A DNA stretch of 64,000 nucleotides from assembly GCA_025667525.1 (NCBI GenBank), contig CM046881.1:500175627-500239626 (forward strand), given 5' to 3'. Positions 49,480 through 61,230 of this stretch are shown piece after piece. Made by a program: the position numbers and the translations under genes. The notes under the pieces are model-generated. The model was not told the origin of the DNA, made no database searches, and worked only from the letters and a program-made list of their open reading frames with translations. This DNA is from Glebionis coronaria (Eukaryota > Streptophyta > Magnoliopsida > Asterales > Asteraceae). Each line of letters begins with the position of its first letter. Position 1 is the first letter of the stretch.

Positions 49480-52400
49480 TGATGAGATGGCATTTATACA
49501 TGATCTCATCGTTCTTTTCGGGCTTTAAATGCATAAAAATGTCATAAAATACCATATATATGCTTGTGTTTGTTTACTTGTGTATTTTAGGTATGGATAT
49601 CGTGAAAAAGACAAAAGATCACAAGATACAAGGAAAAACGAACACGAGAAACGAAGCCGTACAAAGAACCGAGCCCTAATCATGGAATTTTCATCAAATA
49701 CCCTTGAAGACTTGAAGACAAGACAAGATTGATCATCATTTATTGAAGAAATGACACTTAAAACCCTTGTATATTGATAAGTACAAGTTTGGTCCCTTAA
49801 GTTTGTCAAAATTGCAAAAAGGTCCTTCAAGATTGAAGAAATGGCAAGATTAGTCCCTCAACAAATTCAAATTGCCAAAAATGGTCCCTCATGAAGATTA
49901 AGACACATTGAAGACCTTTGAAGATCAACATTGTCCAAGTTCAGCCCTTGAAATACTCAAAATAGCAAGAATAGTCCTTGGAAACATTTTGGAGAAAGTT
50001 TGTGCCAAAAGTGTCAATTGATGGAAGATATTAACAAAGGAAAGGAGATTTTAAGGCTGGAAATCTTTAAAGGCCAAAGAAACCAAAAACCAAGGACCAA
50101 AGTTGCCAAAGCTGGAACTTTCAAATAAAAATGCGCCTAACACCCAACAAACCCCCAATTTCGGATCAAATAGAGCACTATTCACCTTCTTACCACCCCA
50201 GATTTTACCCTCACATTTACTTGGGTAAAACTCAATTAAACTTGCACACACTTAATTCACACATGCCAAAACCCTTCCCACTCCTAAAAACCTGCATCCC
50301 ACTCATATGCACCAAAACCCCAATTCCCCAATCCACCAATCACATCATTCCTTAGCCTCCAAGACTAGTGACGTGGCAAAATGGACGTCTAAGATGCTAT
50401 GCTTGCTCACAAAGCAAAATTTAAAGGCCAAGATCAAATGGACAGCTCATATGCACTCAAAATCATTCAAGGGCACATTTGGGATTTTCTATGTATTAGG
50501 GTTTTATGTTTTTATGCTTCTAGGATGTTCTATAGGCTCTATAAAAGGAGACCCAAGTTGTGGTGATCCCTTTGTTCCAGTTTTTAGTCTCTCACATGTA
50601 ATTCCTTTTTAAAGAAATAAAAAGTTTGGTTTTTGAAATATTCAAGTGTAATTCCTTTTTTATTGTTTTTAAAAGTTTGTGTGTTGTGAGGAGATTGATT
50701 CTGAGTTCCACTTTTATTTGGTTAAGCAACTTTGATTTTCAAAGTTGTTTAAGGTTTTGAGATTTTGAGAGATTTTGGTAAAATCTTCTCAAAAGGTTTT
50801 TGTTGTTAGGAGTTCATGTTTGTTGGTGATTTAAGTGTTATAGAAACATTTTAAGAAGATTAAAAAGGTTTTGAAAGTATTTTGGAAAGAAGAAAAAGGA
50901 AACATAAAAAATATATATTGTTATATTATTTTCTTGTTTTCTTTGTTTTGTGTTCAAATAGGTTGAAGGCTTGTTGATTTAGTTCAGCTCCAACCCGGGT
51001 TGGATTGGAGGAGGATTTTCATCCTCTAGGTTCTTGGATGTAAGAACCTAAGGTATCTTCCTTTTTCCTTGAAAAGTTCATTAAAGTGCTAGTTTATATG
51101 ATCTCATGTGATTTTGTTACTAAGTGTGTTATAGATAGTGGATTTGTGTTCTCAAGTGTTGTTATGCATGTTTTGAGATATTGGAACAAGTTTGCATAGG
51201 GTTTGTAAGGTTTTTCTTTGTTAAAATTGGTTTTCATAAAGTTAAAAGGGTGTTTGGCAACAGGTTTAAGCAGGTTATAATCATTGATTTGTGTTGCTAA
51301 AAGATGTTAGGTTATTAGATTAAGGTTAAGTTAGATGTTAGTAAGATGGTAATATAGTTTGGCACAAGTTTGGAGTGAATTTGTTGAGTTTAAAAGGATA
51401 AAGGGTGTTAAAAATCTGCATATTGCTATATTGCTTGGTTTTTCATGATTTTGATGCTTAATCTTTGAGTGCTTGGTGTTTAATTTGTGTGTTATTGACT
51501 CCTTGTGCTTCATTGAGCACAAGGGTGCCCCAATTGATCCAAAGTAATCTCCAAACAAGCTCATTGCCAAGCTCCTCTTGGCATCAAAAGTGCACAAGTG
51601 TGCACTTGTTTGATTCAGCAAAAAACAGGTCCGTCACACGAATTGCGCCGCAAGTCATACTTGTTGCGGCGCAACTAAAGAAGCTGCAGATTTTTGGTAT
51701 TCCCGTTTCATCAGTTGCGGCGCAAGACCCAAGAACTGCGGCGCAACTTCAGGTGCTGCTGATCTTGGTGATCTCGCAACACTAGTTGCGGCGCAAGTCT
51801 AAACGCTGCGGCGCAAGACAGTGTTTTAATATTACTTTATTAATTAATTTTCAAAAATTTTATTTTTCTTTCTTTTTCATTTTTCCTAGGTTCTTTGTCA
51901 TTAATTAGGACTATTTCCATTTTTAGATTATTTTTATAACTTTTAGATTTATTTTTATAATTATTTTAAGTTTAATTGGTTTTTAATTACTTTTAATCAT
52001 TTTTAGAGTTTTAAAAATAGTTTTAATAAGTTTTAATTTTTAGAAAATTACTTTTTAGTCTTATAATAATATAAGTTGAGTAATAATTCAATAAAATCAT
52101 ATTTTTGACATTTGAATTAATTAAATTTAATTTTAGGGCTTTAATTAGCATTTAAAATTAATTATTTAATTAATAAAAGGTTTTAAAATATCTTTATTGG
52201 ATTTTTGTCTTTATTTATATTATTTTAGACTTGTTTTAGTCTTTTTAATCTTTTTCTCGATTTTGTTTTTGGTTTTAATAATTTTTAATTTTAGTGATTT
52301 TTCTACGGTTTTACGTTTTCGTTTTTCACGTCATAATATAATTTCCAAGAAACCGTCATTCCATCTCATCAATATTAATCTCAAAGAAATACAAGTTAAT

Positions 52401-52558
52401 TCACAACACCATACCTCCTTGGGAAACGAATCTTTCATCTTTTTTAAGTGATTGTGGGTCATTAGTGCACGGTTTTCCTAAACCGTCACTCGATACTTAC
52501 CGCTCATATTTAGTTGCTTGTTTTTCCTAAAGCAAGTTATCTAAATTTACTACAATCA
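49480..52558 (+). repeat. 3' LTR of element A (3,079 bp)
   Basis: Offset exactly 9,400 bases from the 5' LTR, with the same ends. One substitution found (51719 G against 42319 A, at a CpG). Its TATA box is at 50540-50546. It is followed by AACAC (52559-52563) and the rest of LTR B. Confidence 0.95.
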
Positions 52559-52563
52559 AACAC
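52559..52563. repeat. Target site duplication of element A (right copy)
   Basis: AACAC, equal to 40075-40079. Confidence 0.95.
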
Positions 52564-55317
52564 GCCCTAATTACCCCCATAAACGCTAAAATGTTCCAGT
52601 ATTAATTGAATTAAAAACAAAGGGTTTTCGAGTTAGCTTTTCCAGAACCTTAATTCATTCCATCCTCACCTAAACCCACACAAAAACCGTGACCCCAGCA
52701 CAACCATGTGTCTTGTGGGACCCTCCCCTGCCCATCACTTTCGTCCCAAACCCCTAAACCCGACCAGATAAATAGCTCACATCGATTCCATTGTTCCCAA
52801 GGACTAATAAACGGCTAAGATCACACAATCCAACTGGCAATCACATGAGACGCATTTGACCAAGATTCTTCAAAGGGCTTTTCTGAAAAATCACCCATTA
52901 GGGTTTAGGGCTTTTATTTTCATGTATTATTTTATTCAGTAGCACTAGAACCTTCTCTTGTAGCTTATAAAAGGAGCGTGCAATATGTGCAAGAGCCCTT
53001 TGTTCCATTTTCTAGCAATCTTTTTGTAATTCCTTTTTATCAAATATAAAGTTGGTGTTTTTATGAAATATTGAAAAGTAATTCCTTTTATGATTTATAA
53101 AAGCTGGTGTTAAGATTGTCTAGAATCTGAGTTCCAAGTTTGTGATTTAAGTACAAGAATTTTCAAAAATCATTCCTATTTTCAAGTTTCTGAAAAAGTT
53201 GATTTTTTGGTAAAATCTTGTTCTAAAATTTGGTTTTCCAAGTTTGTAAGTGGTTTGTTTAAGTGTTTTGAAAGGAAAGAATCTGAGAAAATTATTTGAA
53301 AAAGATTTAAAAAGAAAAAGGAAAAAAAATTCAGATTATTGGATATTATGTTCTTGTGTTGATCTTAGCAGGAAATCATTTGAAGTTATTGACTGTTTTC
53401 CAACTAGTTCTGCACAAGCCCGGGCTTGTTTGGAGGTGGCTTTCAGCCATTGTGGGACCTGGATGTGGGTCCCACAAGGTAACTATCTTGTCCCTTGTTT
53501 GAGTTTTCAAATATTTCTGATTTATGTAAATTGGTGAAAGTGCTTGAAATATGTTTAAATGCTAGTTCATCTGTTTGTTTATGCCCCATTGATGTTTTTA
53601 TGCATGATAAGGACTTGTTTAATCAGTTTGGTGGAATTGTGAAAGCATTTGGTGTGTTAATTTTTGGTTTCTGAAAATTAAAGGGTTGTTTGGATTTGGG
53701 TTTAAGGAAAGAGTGGTAAAAGCTTTTGGGTCTAAACCAGTCTAGACTTACTCATTTGACATGGTTAGGTTAGTTTAGTTAGCTTAAATTAGTTTAAATA
53801 GGTTTTCAAACAGATTGTATGTGAAAAGATTGGGTATTAGGGCTTAAAATCAGTAACTGCTTTTTAGCTTGCTTTAGTGAAAAAATTTCTTTCAAAACTT
53901 GCTCATTGTTAGAGATTGGGTTGTCCTAGGGTCATATCTAGCTTATATGTGATTTGGTATACTTATATGCAAGATTTGGTCATTTGAAAATCACTTTTGT
54001 GCAAGTTGCATAAGCAAAATCATCACAGCCCACATTTAGCTTAATCAGTCACCCTATTGTGCGAATTGTGCTTGATTTGTGTGTAAGACTTGTGTGTTTT
54101 TGTGCATAATCTGACTCCCTACACTCCACTGAGTGTAGGGGTGCCTTATTGCCCAAGAAAAGCTTTCAAATAAGCTTCCCTAAGCTTATTGGTCAACTGA
54201 CCAAAATTTAACACTACCAGTGGGAACCAATTTCCCACTGCTAGTATTATTGTTACCACTACTCAGCAAAAAGACAAACCTTGTCACATGTCACTATCAG
54301 AAAGTTGTTTTTTTTGTCTTTAGTGATCAAAAATAGGAATTAGGGTTTCAAACCAGTTTCTATATTTTTCTTATTTTATTTTAGATTTTTTAGTTTAATT
54401 TATTTTTCTGTTACTGTTCATTTGCTATTTTTTAGGTTTAATTGCATTTTTTAAATACTTTTTAATATTCTGATTTTGTCTTTTAGTGTAGAAAATTAAT
54501 ATATTTTGATTTCAAAAATTTTATTAGACTTAAAAAATGTTTTAAGATTTTTAGTTTAAAAAAGTTTTTACTGTTCACTTTTTAATTATTTTTTAGAATT
54601 AATTTAGTTTAATTAGGGTTTTTATTATAACTGTTTTTGTCCTTTAGTGAAAAATTTTATATTTTTCAAACTTATTCATTTTTCTACTATTCATTAGAGT
54701 AAATTAGGATTTTTAAAATTGTCAAATTATTTTTAGCATTATTTTATTATTTTTTATAATTATTTTAGTTAAAAATACTTTTTAAGTGTTTTAAAAATAG
54801 AAAAATAGTTTTTAAAATTTAGGAAAAATACTTTTTAGCTTTTAAATAATATAAGTAACTTATTAGTTCAATAAAATAATCTTTTGGACATTTTGATTAA
54901 TTATATTTAATTTTAGGGCTTTAATTAGCATTTAAAATTGAATATTTAATTAATAAAAGGTTTTAAAATATTTTTATTGGATTTTTTATTCTTATTTATA
55001 TTATTTTAGACTTACCTTTAACTTTTAATTAATTTTTAGGTTTAAAATTTTTAATTTGTAGCTTTTTACGGTTTTACGTGATCGACCTTTTCGTCTTAGT
55101 GTAATCCGTCGTCGTAACCGTCATTCTCTTCTCACCCCCTTTCTACTTTTCTTTTTCACAATATAATCACAAAGATAATCAATTCATTACACAACGCACT
55201 AGCCTCCTCGAGAACGAACTCACTTTAGGGTCATTTACACACGGTTTTCCTAAATCGTCGTGCTTACCCTATATTTTACGCTCTTTTTCCTAAAAGAGTG
55301 TGATTTTACAACTATTA
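52564..55317 (+). repeat. 5' LTR of element B, second piece
   Basis: Continues LTR B after element A and matches 61939-64000 of the 3' LTR. TATA box at 52966-52972. The expected terminal CA is TA here (ACTATTA, then four T and the primer site). The frame at 53250-53537 also occurs, with changes, at 62624-62857 in the other LTR and is not treated as a gene. Confidence 0.9.
52966..52972 (+). promoter_or_regulatory. LTR promoter TATA box (element B, 5' LTR)
   Basis: TATAAAAGGAGC is followed by GAGCCCTTTGTTCCATTTT. The same box is in the 3' LTR at 62340-62346. The LTR is now split by element A upstream of this point, which separates the box from U3 sequence. Confidence 0.65.
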
Positions 55318-55321
55318 TTTT

Positions 55322-55339
55322 TGGCGCCGCTGCCGGGGA
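55322..55339 (+). other. Primer binding site, tRNA-Asp type (element B)
   Basis: TGGCGCCGCTGCCGGGGA, identical to element A and four bases after the LTR. Confidence 0.88.
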
Positions 55340-56066
55340 GGCGTGTTGTGTTTTGATTTGAACAATTGTTGTTTTTATATAGCCATAATTAGTATTTGTA
55401 TTAGTAGCACTCTACTAATACGTATTATCGGTTTTCGGTTTTTGTGTGAATACTATTACTATAGTGTATACGTAGAACAATAAATTCACAAGTACTCCAA
55501 ATACGTGAGAAATCACAACCTTAACTTGGGAGGTCGTTACCCAATCATTGTATTCGAATCTCAAACCAAAGGAAAAGGCAAAAATAGATAAATACTTTCG
55601 TGAAGCTCAATTTTGAAAATACAAACTATAAGGTGGGTATAAGGCGGATATTATAAAATATATCCTAAGGAAAAAGGCTCTTAAGTGCTTCGCGCCGCCT
55701 CGTTTCCCCGCTTTCTTGTGAGTATTTAATTTTCAGAGCTAATTGAGGGTTTTGCCGCCCAAAGTATTATTTTAGTATCATATATATTTTCTTGGTTTCC
55801 ATTGATTAAACCCTCTTGAACGTTTAGGTGTTCCACCAACGTTCTAAAGTCATCGAAGGCGTTCACTTCACGTGATCGTTTTCATTCCTTGAGGCTTCTT
55901 TAATCGAGAGATTTGATTAAGGAGGAGATTTGTAGATTTGTGTCTACTTAATACATTCACCAAATTCCAAAAAAGGTTAATACAATAAAAAACCACAAAA
56001 AAATTGAAAAATACAAAACACCAAAAAGAATCTTCTTTGCTCGTCCCCTCATTGTACGTGACGTTT
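55340..56066 (+). other. Leader of element B, with conserved block and hairpin
   Basis: Collinear with the leader of A. The inverted repeat is GGATAT (55646-55651) / ATATCC (55660-55665), against GGGTAT/ATACCC in A: one base pair changed on both sides. Confidence 0.7.
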
Positions 56067-59000
56067 ATGCTAACTCGTAATCAAGCAAGACGTGCACGTA
56101 AATGAAAGAACAAAACTCCCACTCCAAATCATTCTAGTGAGGAGTCTCCTATTGACGAACCCATTGTAAGAGAAGCACCAACCATGGCGAATCGAACTAT
56201 GATGGAGTTACTTCAAGCACCCACCGAGGGTTATGGAGAGGCTATTGTGATTCCCGCTATCCTTGCGGAGAATTTTGAGGTGAAAGCGGGTTTGTTGTCG
56301 ATGATCCAAAACAACAAATTCCGTGGTGATGAGAAGGAAAATCCACACAACCATATCCGCCAATTCAATCGTCTTACCGCTACTTGAAAATTTAAGGATG
56401 TCTCGAATGACTCGATTAAGATGATGCTTTTTCCGTATTCCTTAGCAGGGCCCGCTAAAATTTGGTTAGAGAAAGAGCCACCTAATTCTGTATTGATGTG
56501 GAAGGATCTCGTGTCTAAATTTGTGAACCAATTTTTTCCGCCCTCTAAGACTACGCATTTGAAAAACGAGATTTCAAAATTTTCACAAGAGTGTAATGAA
56601 AGTTTTTCAACGGCTTGGAATAGGTTTAAGGAGATGTTACATGAATGTCCTCATCACGGTTTTTCCGACTTGCATCAAATTGACGTTTTACAATGGACTT
56701 AATGATCATGAAAGGGATTATTTAAATGCCGCCACGGGTGGTAATTTTTTGTGTAAAACGGTTGAGGAAGCTTTGGTGATAATTGATAATAGGTCTAAGG
56801 TTTATAGCCCTCGTAACACACCGAGTGTTGCCAAATTGGGCTCGTCATTGTCATCATCGTCTCGTAGCATTAATGCCTTACAAGATGAAGCAAATGAGGA
56901 GAATCGGTTTTTCGATAGGTTTTCGACTCTTATGTCCCATTGGAAAGCTCAAGAAGCTTCGAATTCCGCTTCGATTAAAGCGGTTGCTAAGAGCTGTTTG
57001 TCTTGTGGTGGAGCTCATGATCTTTCCGAGTGCATTACCGCGGATGGTAACACTTTGAGTGCTTATATAGCAACGGGAACTTACAACCAAAACGGTCAAG
57101 GTTCCCGCCAAAATCAAGCTCCACCAAATCAAAATGCTAATAACTATCGAAACAACAATCAAGGTGGTAATTATCAAGGCAATCAACGTAACTACAACAA
57201 GGGTAATTATCAAAGTGGAAATGGGAAAATTTCAAACCAAAACCAAAACCGTGATTTTCAAACTACCACTCAAGGTTTTCAAAATGATCACACCAAAAAT
57301 CTTCAAGGAGAATTTTTGAATTATGCTAAAGCAAACGATGCTAAGTTTGATAATATGCAACGTGAAATGGTTAGCTTAAGATCCGAGTTGAAAAACGAGC
57401 TTAAAAACGAACTTGCTAATGAACTTAAAATTCATGCTAATAAAATGGAAGGAAATGTTCAACGACTCCAACAAAATCAACAAAAAATGGAGCAAGGTCA
57501 ACATGAGATTAAGCAAGAGTTGTTAAAAGCGGATGCTAGGCAATCTAAGTTTGAAGACCGAATGGGAAAAATGTTTGAAGCTATCATGTGTAAACCTTCT
57601 TCTTCGAGTAGTCTTCCTAGTGATACCATCGTAAACCCGAAAGGAGAGATGAAAGTGATTACCACACGAAGTGGTAAGACACTTAAAGAACCGACTCCTC
57701 AACCAATTACTCCAACGGTGGAGGAAATTGAGGAAGAACCCGAGGTGGTGGTCAAAAAGGAGCATATCTCAAGCCCACAAATTACCGCTCATGCCACACC
57801 TACGGTTGACCCATTACCAACATTGGAACCCGATATTCCAAAGGCTATGCCTATGCCCCAACCCACACCACCTTTGCCCTGTCCATCGAGACTTAGAAAG
57901 GAGAAACGACAAGAGCGCGACAGTTATCAATTTGAGCTTTTTATGAAAATGTTTCGTGATTTGCACCTTAATGTGAGTTTCGCTGACGCCTTGGTCATGA
58001 TGCCTCGATTTGCCGCGAACTTTAAAAGTATGTTGAATAACAAAGAGAAATTGCAAAAATCGTCTAGTTGTTCTTCGGTTTTTCTTAGCCGCATACCTCA
58101 AAAAGTCGGTGATCCCGGCAAGTTTTTAATCCCATGTGCAATACAAGATATGGAAGAATGCTACGCCTTAGCCGATCTTGGTGCTAGTATTAATTTGATG
58201 CCTCTTGAGATTTTTAAGTCGCTCAATCTTCCCAATCTCACTCCTTCAAGAATGTCAATTGATATGGCCGATCATTCTACGATTCTAGCTTGTGGAGTAG
58301 CCGAGGACGTCTTCTTGAAAGTTGGAAAGTTATACTATCCCGTGGACTTTATTGTTGTTGACATTCCCATCGATCCTAAAGTTCCTTTAATTTTAGGTCG
58401 ATCATTTTTGGATACCTCGAGAGCACTTATCGATGTGCATGCTAGGAAAATCACTCTTCGTTTCAATGAGGAAGAACTCGTCATAAATGCAACTCAAAAC
58501 TCCACAATTTCTCATGTGTATTCTATCACGTCTTTGTACAATGTCAATCCCATCAAAAACATTTGTAAAAGGATTTCAAAAAGAGTTTTAGAAGTTGATG
58601 ATAAAAACGATTTTCCGTCCCCTCCGCCGGTGGAGGTTAAGAGTGTTAAGCCTACGATTCCAATCACGAATGATTCCTCGAATGATGAATATGTTGATCC
58701 CGATGGGGAAGTTTTCTTTGTTGATAAACGTTTTGAGAACTTACCACCACCTAAACCAAAATGGTTTTCAAATGTGAGAATTTTTAGTGTGACTAACATT
58801 GCTTTAGAAACACCAAATATTTTTGACATAATTAAGTCGGGTTTTCATAAGGAGAGTTTAAAAGATGAAAAAGGGAAAGATTTTAAATTGAATTTAAAAG
58901 ATTTTTCTACAATGCTAACTCCGTCATCACTTCGTGTTTTGAGTGCTACAAGCTCGTCTTCTCCTTTTGACGATGCTTTGTGTGGACCTAGTGTGGGGGA

Positions 59001-59316
59001 AACCCCTTATGTTCCCTCCCCTTTCTCCACCGAGGACGAGATATTTGATCCCGGAATTGCTTATAAAGGGAAATCTCGATCTTCCACCGATGCAATAAAT
59101 GGAAAATCTTTCTATTTGATTGGTGCGAGTTTACCTCGAGTATCTCATGGTTTTTATGACTCACCCATTGTCCCACCCTTCTATTTCTTCTCATCTATTT
59201 TCTTGAAACCCTTTGGGTTTGTGTTGAAACATGATGAAGTGGTGTTGATTTATTTTTCTAATGAAAACGAGAACGCCATCTTCGATCTCGGTATTTTGCA
59301 CCATCAAAGGACTTAG
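56067..59316 (+). pseudogene. Gag-protease polyprotein of element B, disrupted
   Basis: Counterpart of the 1,108-aa protein of A. It starts MLTRNQARRARK and meets a TGA at 56103-56105 where A has an Arg codon CGA. A second TGA lies at 56385-56387. A net loss of two bases near 56690 (just before the FYNGLNDHE motif) shifts the frame; from there it stays open to 59316. It keeps the gag core, the CX2CX3HX4C knuckle, the Asn/Gln-rich and coiled-coil parts, the protease Asp (codon 58174-58176 in ADLGASINLMP) and the C-terminal extension ending near FDLGILHHQRT. An internal ATG at 56184 (MANRTMMELL) would bypass only the first stop. Probably not functional. Confidence 0.92.
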
Positions 59317-61230
59317 TCCTTAATACCGGTTGTTTTTGGGCCTTTTTTATCATGTAAGCCCCACTAGAAATTTACCATACCAAGATAATACCTAAATGAT
59401 CACATTTATGGGGATTCGAGTCGAGCTTTTGACTCGGTTATCAAAAACAAGGTGCCTCGTGGGGGAGACCCATGCTTATCCATGTACATATTATTGCTTT
59501 CTAATTAGTTTAATGTGAGGGGATTTGTCCCCTTCCAACCTTTGTTTCATGGTTGTTTGTGCATTGTGGTTTTTATATCATGATCTTCACGATTGGAGCC
59601 TCTCGTGTTCGTTTTACGTGAGCCTTGATCGTTTGCTTTGGAAGAATTTCTCAATATCCACATGATGTATCCTTTGATGTTCTAATCTTAGGTTTTTAGC
59701 ACACTTCATAAACGGCTATTAATTTATTGGTTACACCCTTTCCATGCTAGATTAGGCATTCGACTACGTCTCTAGTATGGGGGTGTTGGCACCCCTAGAC
59801 TCGAAACATTGAGGACAATGTTTAACTTTAGTATGGGGGGTGAATAGATACTTGCCTTGCCAAACCTTCACGCTTTCCAAAGTTTATCTTTTTGTTTATC
59901 TTTTTGTTGCAAAATAAGGCTAAAAATGGCCAAATTTTAAAATTTTTCTCATGTTTTATAAGTGTTTGAAGACACGAATGTAGATTTTCCGATGGCGAGA
60001 ATAAGAGTAATTTTTGACTCGACCGTGCGTGTTGAGCACTTAGCTTTGATTCCTTAACTACACATTAGGCTAAGTCTCTTAAATGAGGACGAGAAATGAT
60101 AGGGTTAATTATAAGTTACTATGCTAAACGTAGAGTACTCGTATTCTTTCAAAAACTCATGTGTTCTCGTTGTTTTCTTATTCTCCCTTCGCTTGTAAAT
60201 ATTTTTTGCTTAATAAATATTGACTTAGCGGTTTAGTTAGGATTGTTGGGTTTCTAGTCTTTTCTAGTAGCTTCCGTGTAATTAAATTGGGAAGACATTA
60301 AGGTATCGCCAGCGTCACGGTTTTGAAGTATTGGCACCTGAATAATCAAAAGCTTCACCCAATAATAAGATTTCAAGTGCTCACCTAAATCAAGCAAACA
60401 ATTTGAAGCCCCACAAGGCCGAAAAATCTATGCAAAATTGAAAGTGAATCAAGCCTTAATCTTCGAAGCTTTAAAGATCCAAAATTCGCCTTAGCGTGAG
60501 GATATACGTCTTTGGCTAATAAAACCACCGATGAGGCGGATAATAAAAGGCAAGGCAAGACCGAAGTCATAATAAAAGCTTCATGGCGAAGTTGAATAAA
60601 AGATGGAGGTAAACCAAAGATAATAAGGCCCTTCCGTTAGGGGGCATATAAAAGTCTTGGTAATAAGTCTCATGTTCAAAACCGTTATAAAACCGTGTTT
60701 ATCGATTCTTCTTGTCAACTTAATTTTTTGACATCGTTGTCTATTAGGAGGGGTTATTGATTTGATGGTCTTGGTTACACCGTTAGGACTCTATTTTTAG
60801 ACCTAAATCTCTATTATCGCATAAGTCAAACAATGTATCCTCGTGAAACATTCAAGATAATATAAAATATAAGAGATACAACTTAGGAATAATGGGAGAA
60901 TAAGTACGTGATTAGGGCATATGAGTAGTGTTAGCATTACTAACATATAATGACAATGATCTCGTTGCACGCTTGGCATGGAATTGAGGTGAAAATCGAG
61001 GACGATGAAATTATTTCTAACGAAGCATTCACGTGTTCTTATTCTATGAACCTAAACGTCCCATTTTGCGATGAAAATCATACATTATGTCTAAAACACA
61101 AGTAGTAGTAATAGTAGTAGTGTAGCTAGTTTATCATTCAATAAAAGTGAATAAAAATGAATTTTGGAGGTGATACGATACTTAATTCTAGCATTGCGTG
61201 AGGGCACGGCAATGGTTTAGTATGGGGGAG
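59317..61230 (+). other. 3' non-coding region and polypurine tract of element B
   Basis: No gene. It contains the same set as A: CGAGTC/GACTCG (59417-59436), AAACATTG-AGGA-CAATGTTT (59804-59823), AGTATGGGGG motifs at 59774 and 59830, and the polypurine tract AGTATGGGGGAG (61219-61230). It is about 330 bases shorter than in A and clearly diverged between about 60000 and 60900. Confidence 0.8.

Larger units (their letters stand above)
40080..52558 (+). mobile_element. Element A: complete young Athila-related gag-protease retrotransposon (12,479 bp)
   Basis: Complete element: 5' LTR (40080-43158), tRNA-Asp-type primer site, leader, one long gag-protease frame (43911-47237), a 2.2-kb 3' non-coding region, a polypurine tract and a 3' LTR (49480-52558), flanked by AACAC. 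Both LTRs are 3,079 bp and I found one difference between them (A at 42319, G at 51719). The 6,321-bp internal region has no RT, RNase H, integrase or env-like frame. It should therefore depend on pol supplied by another element, and fits the class of terminal-repeat elements that keep only GAG (TR-GAG type). Confidence 0.95.

Noticed and set aside
40080..52558. Segmental duplication or assembly artefact giving two 3,079-bp near-identical blocks
   Set aside because: Primer site, polypurine tract, 5-bp duplications and an empty site in LTR B show a normal LTR pair.
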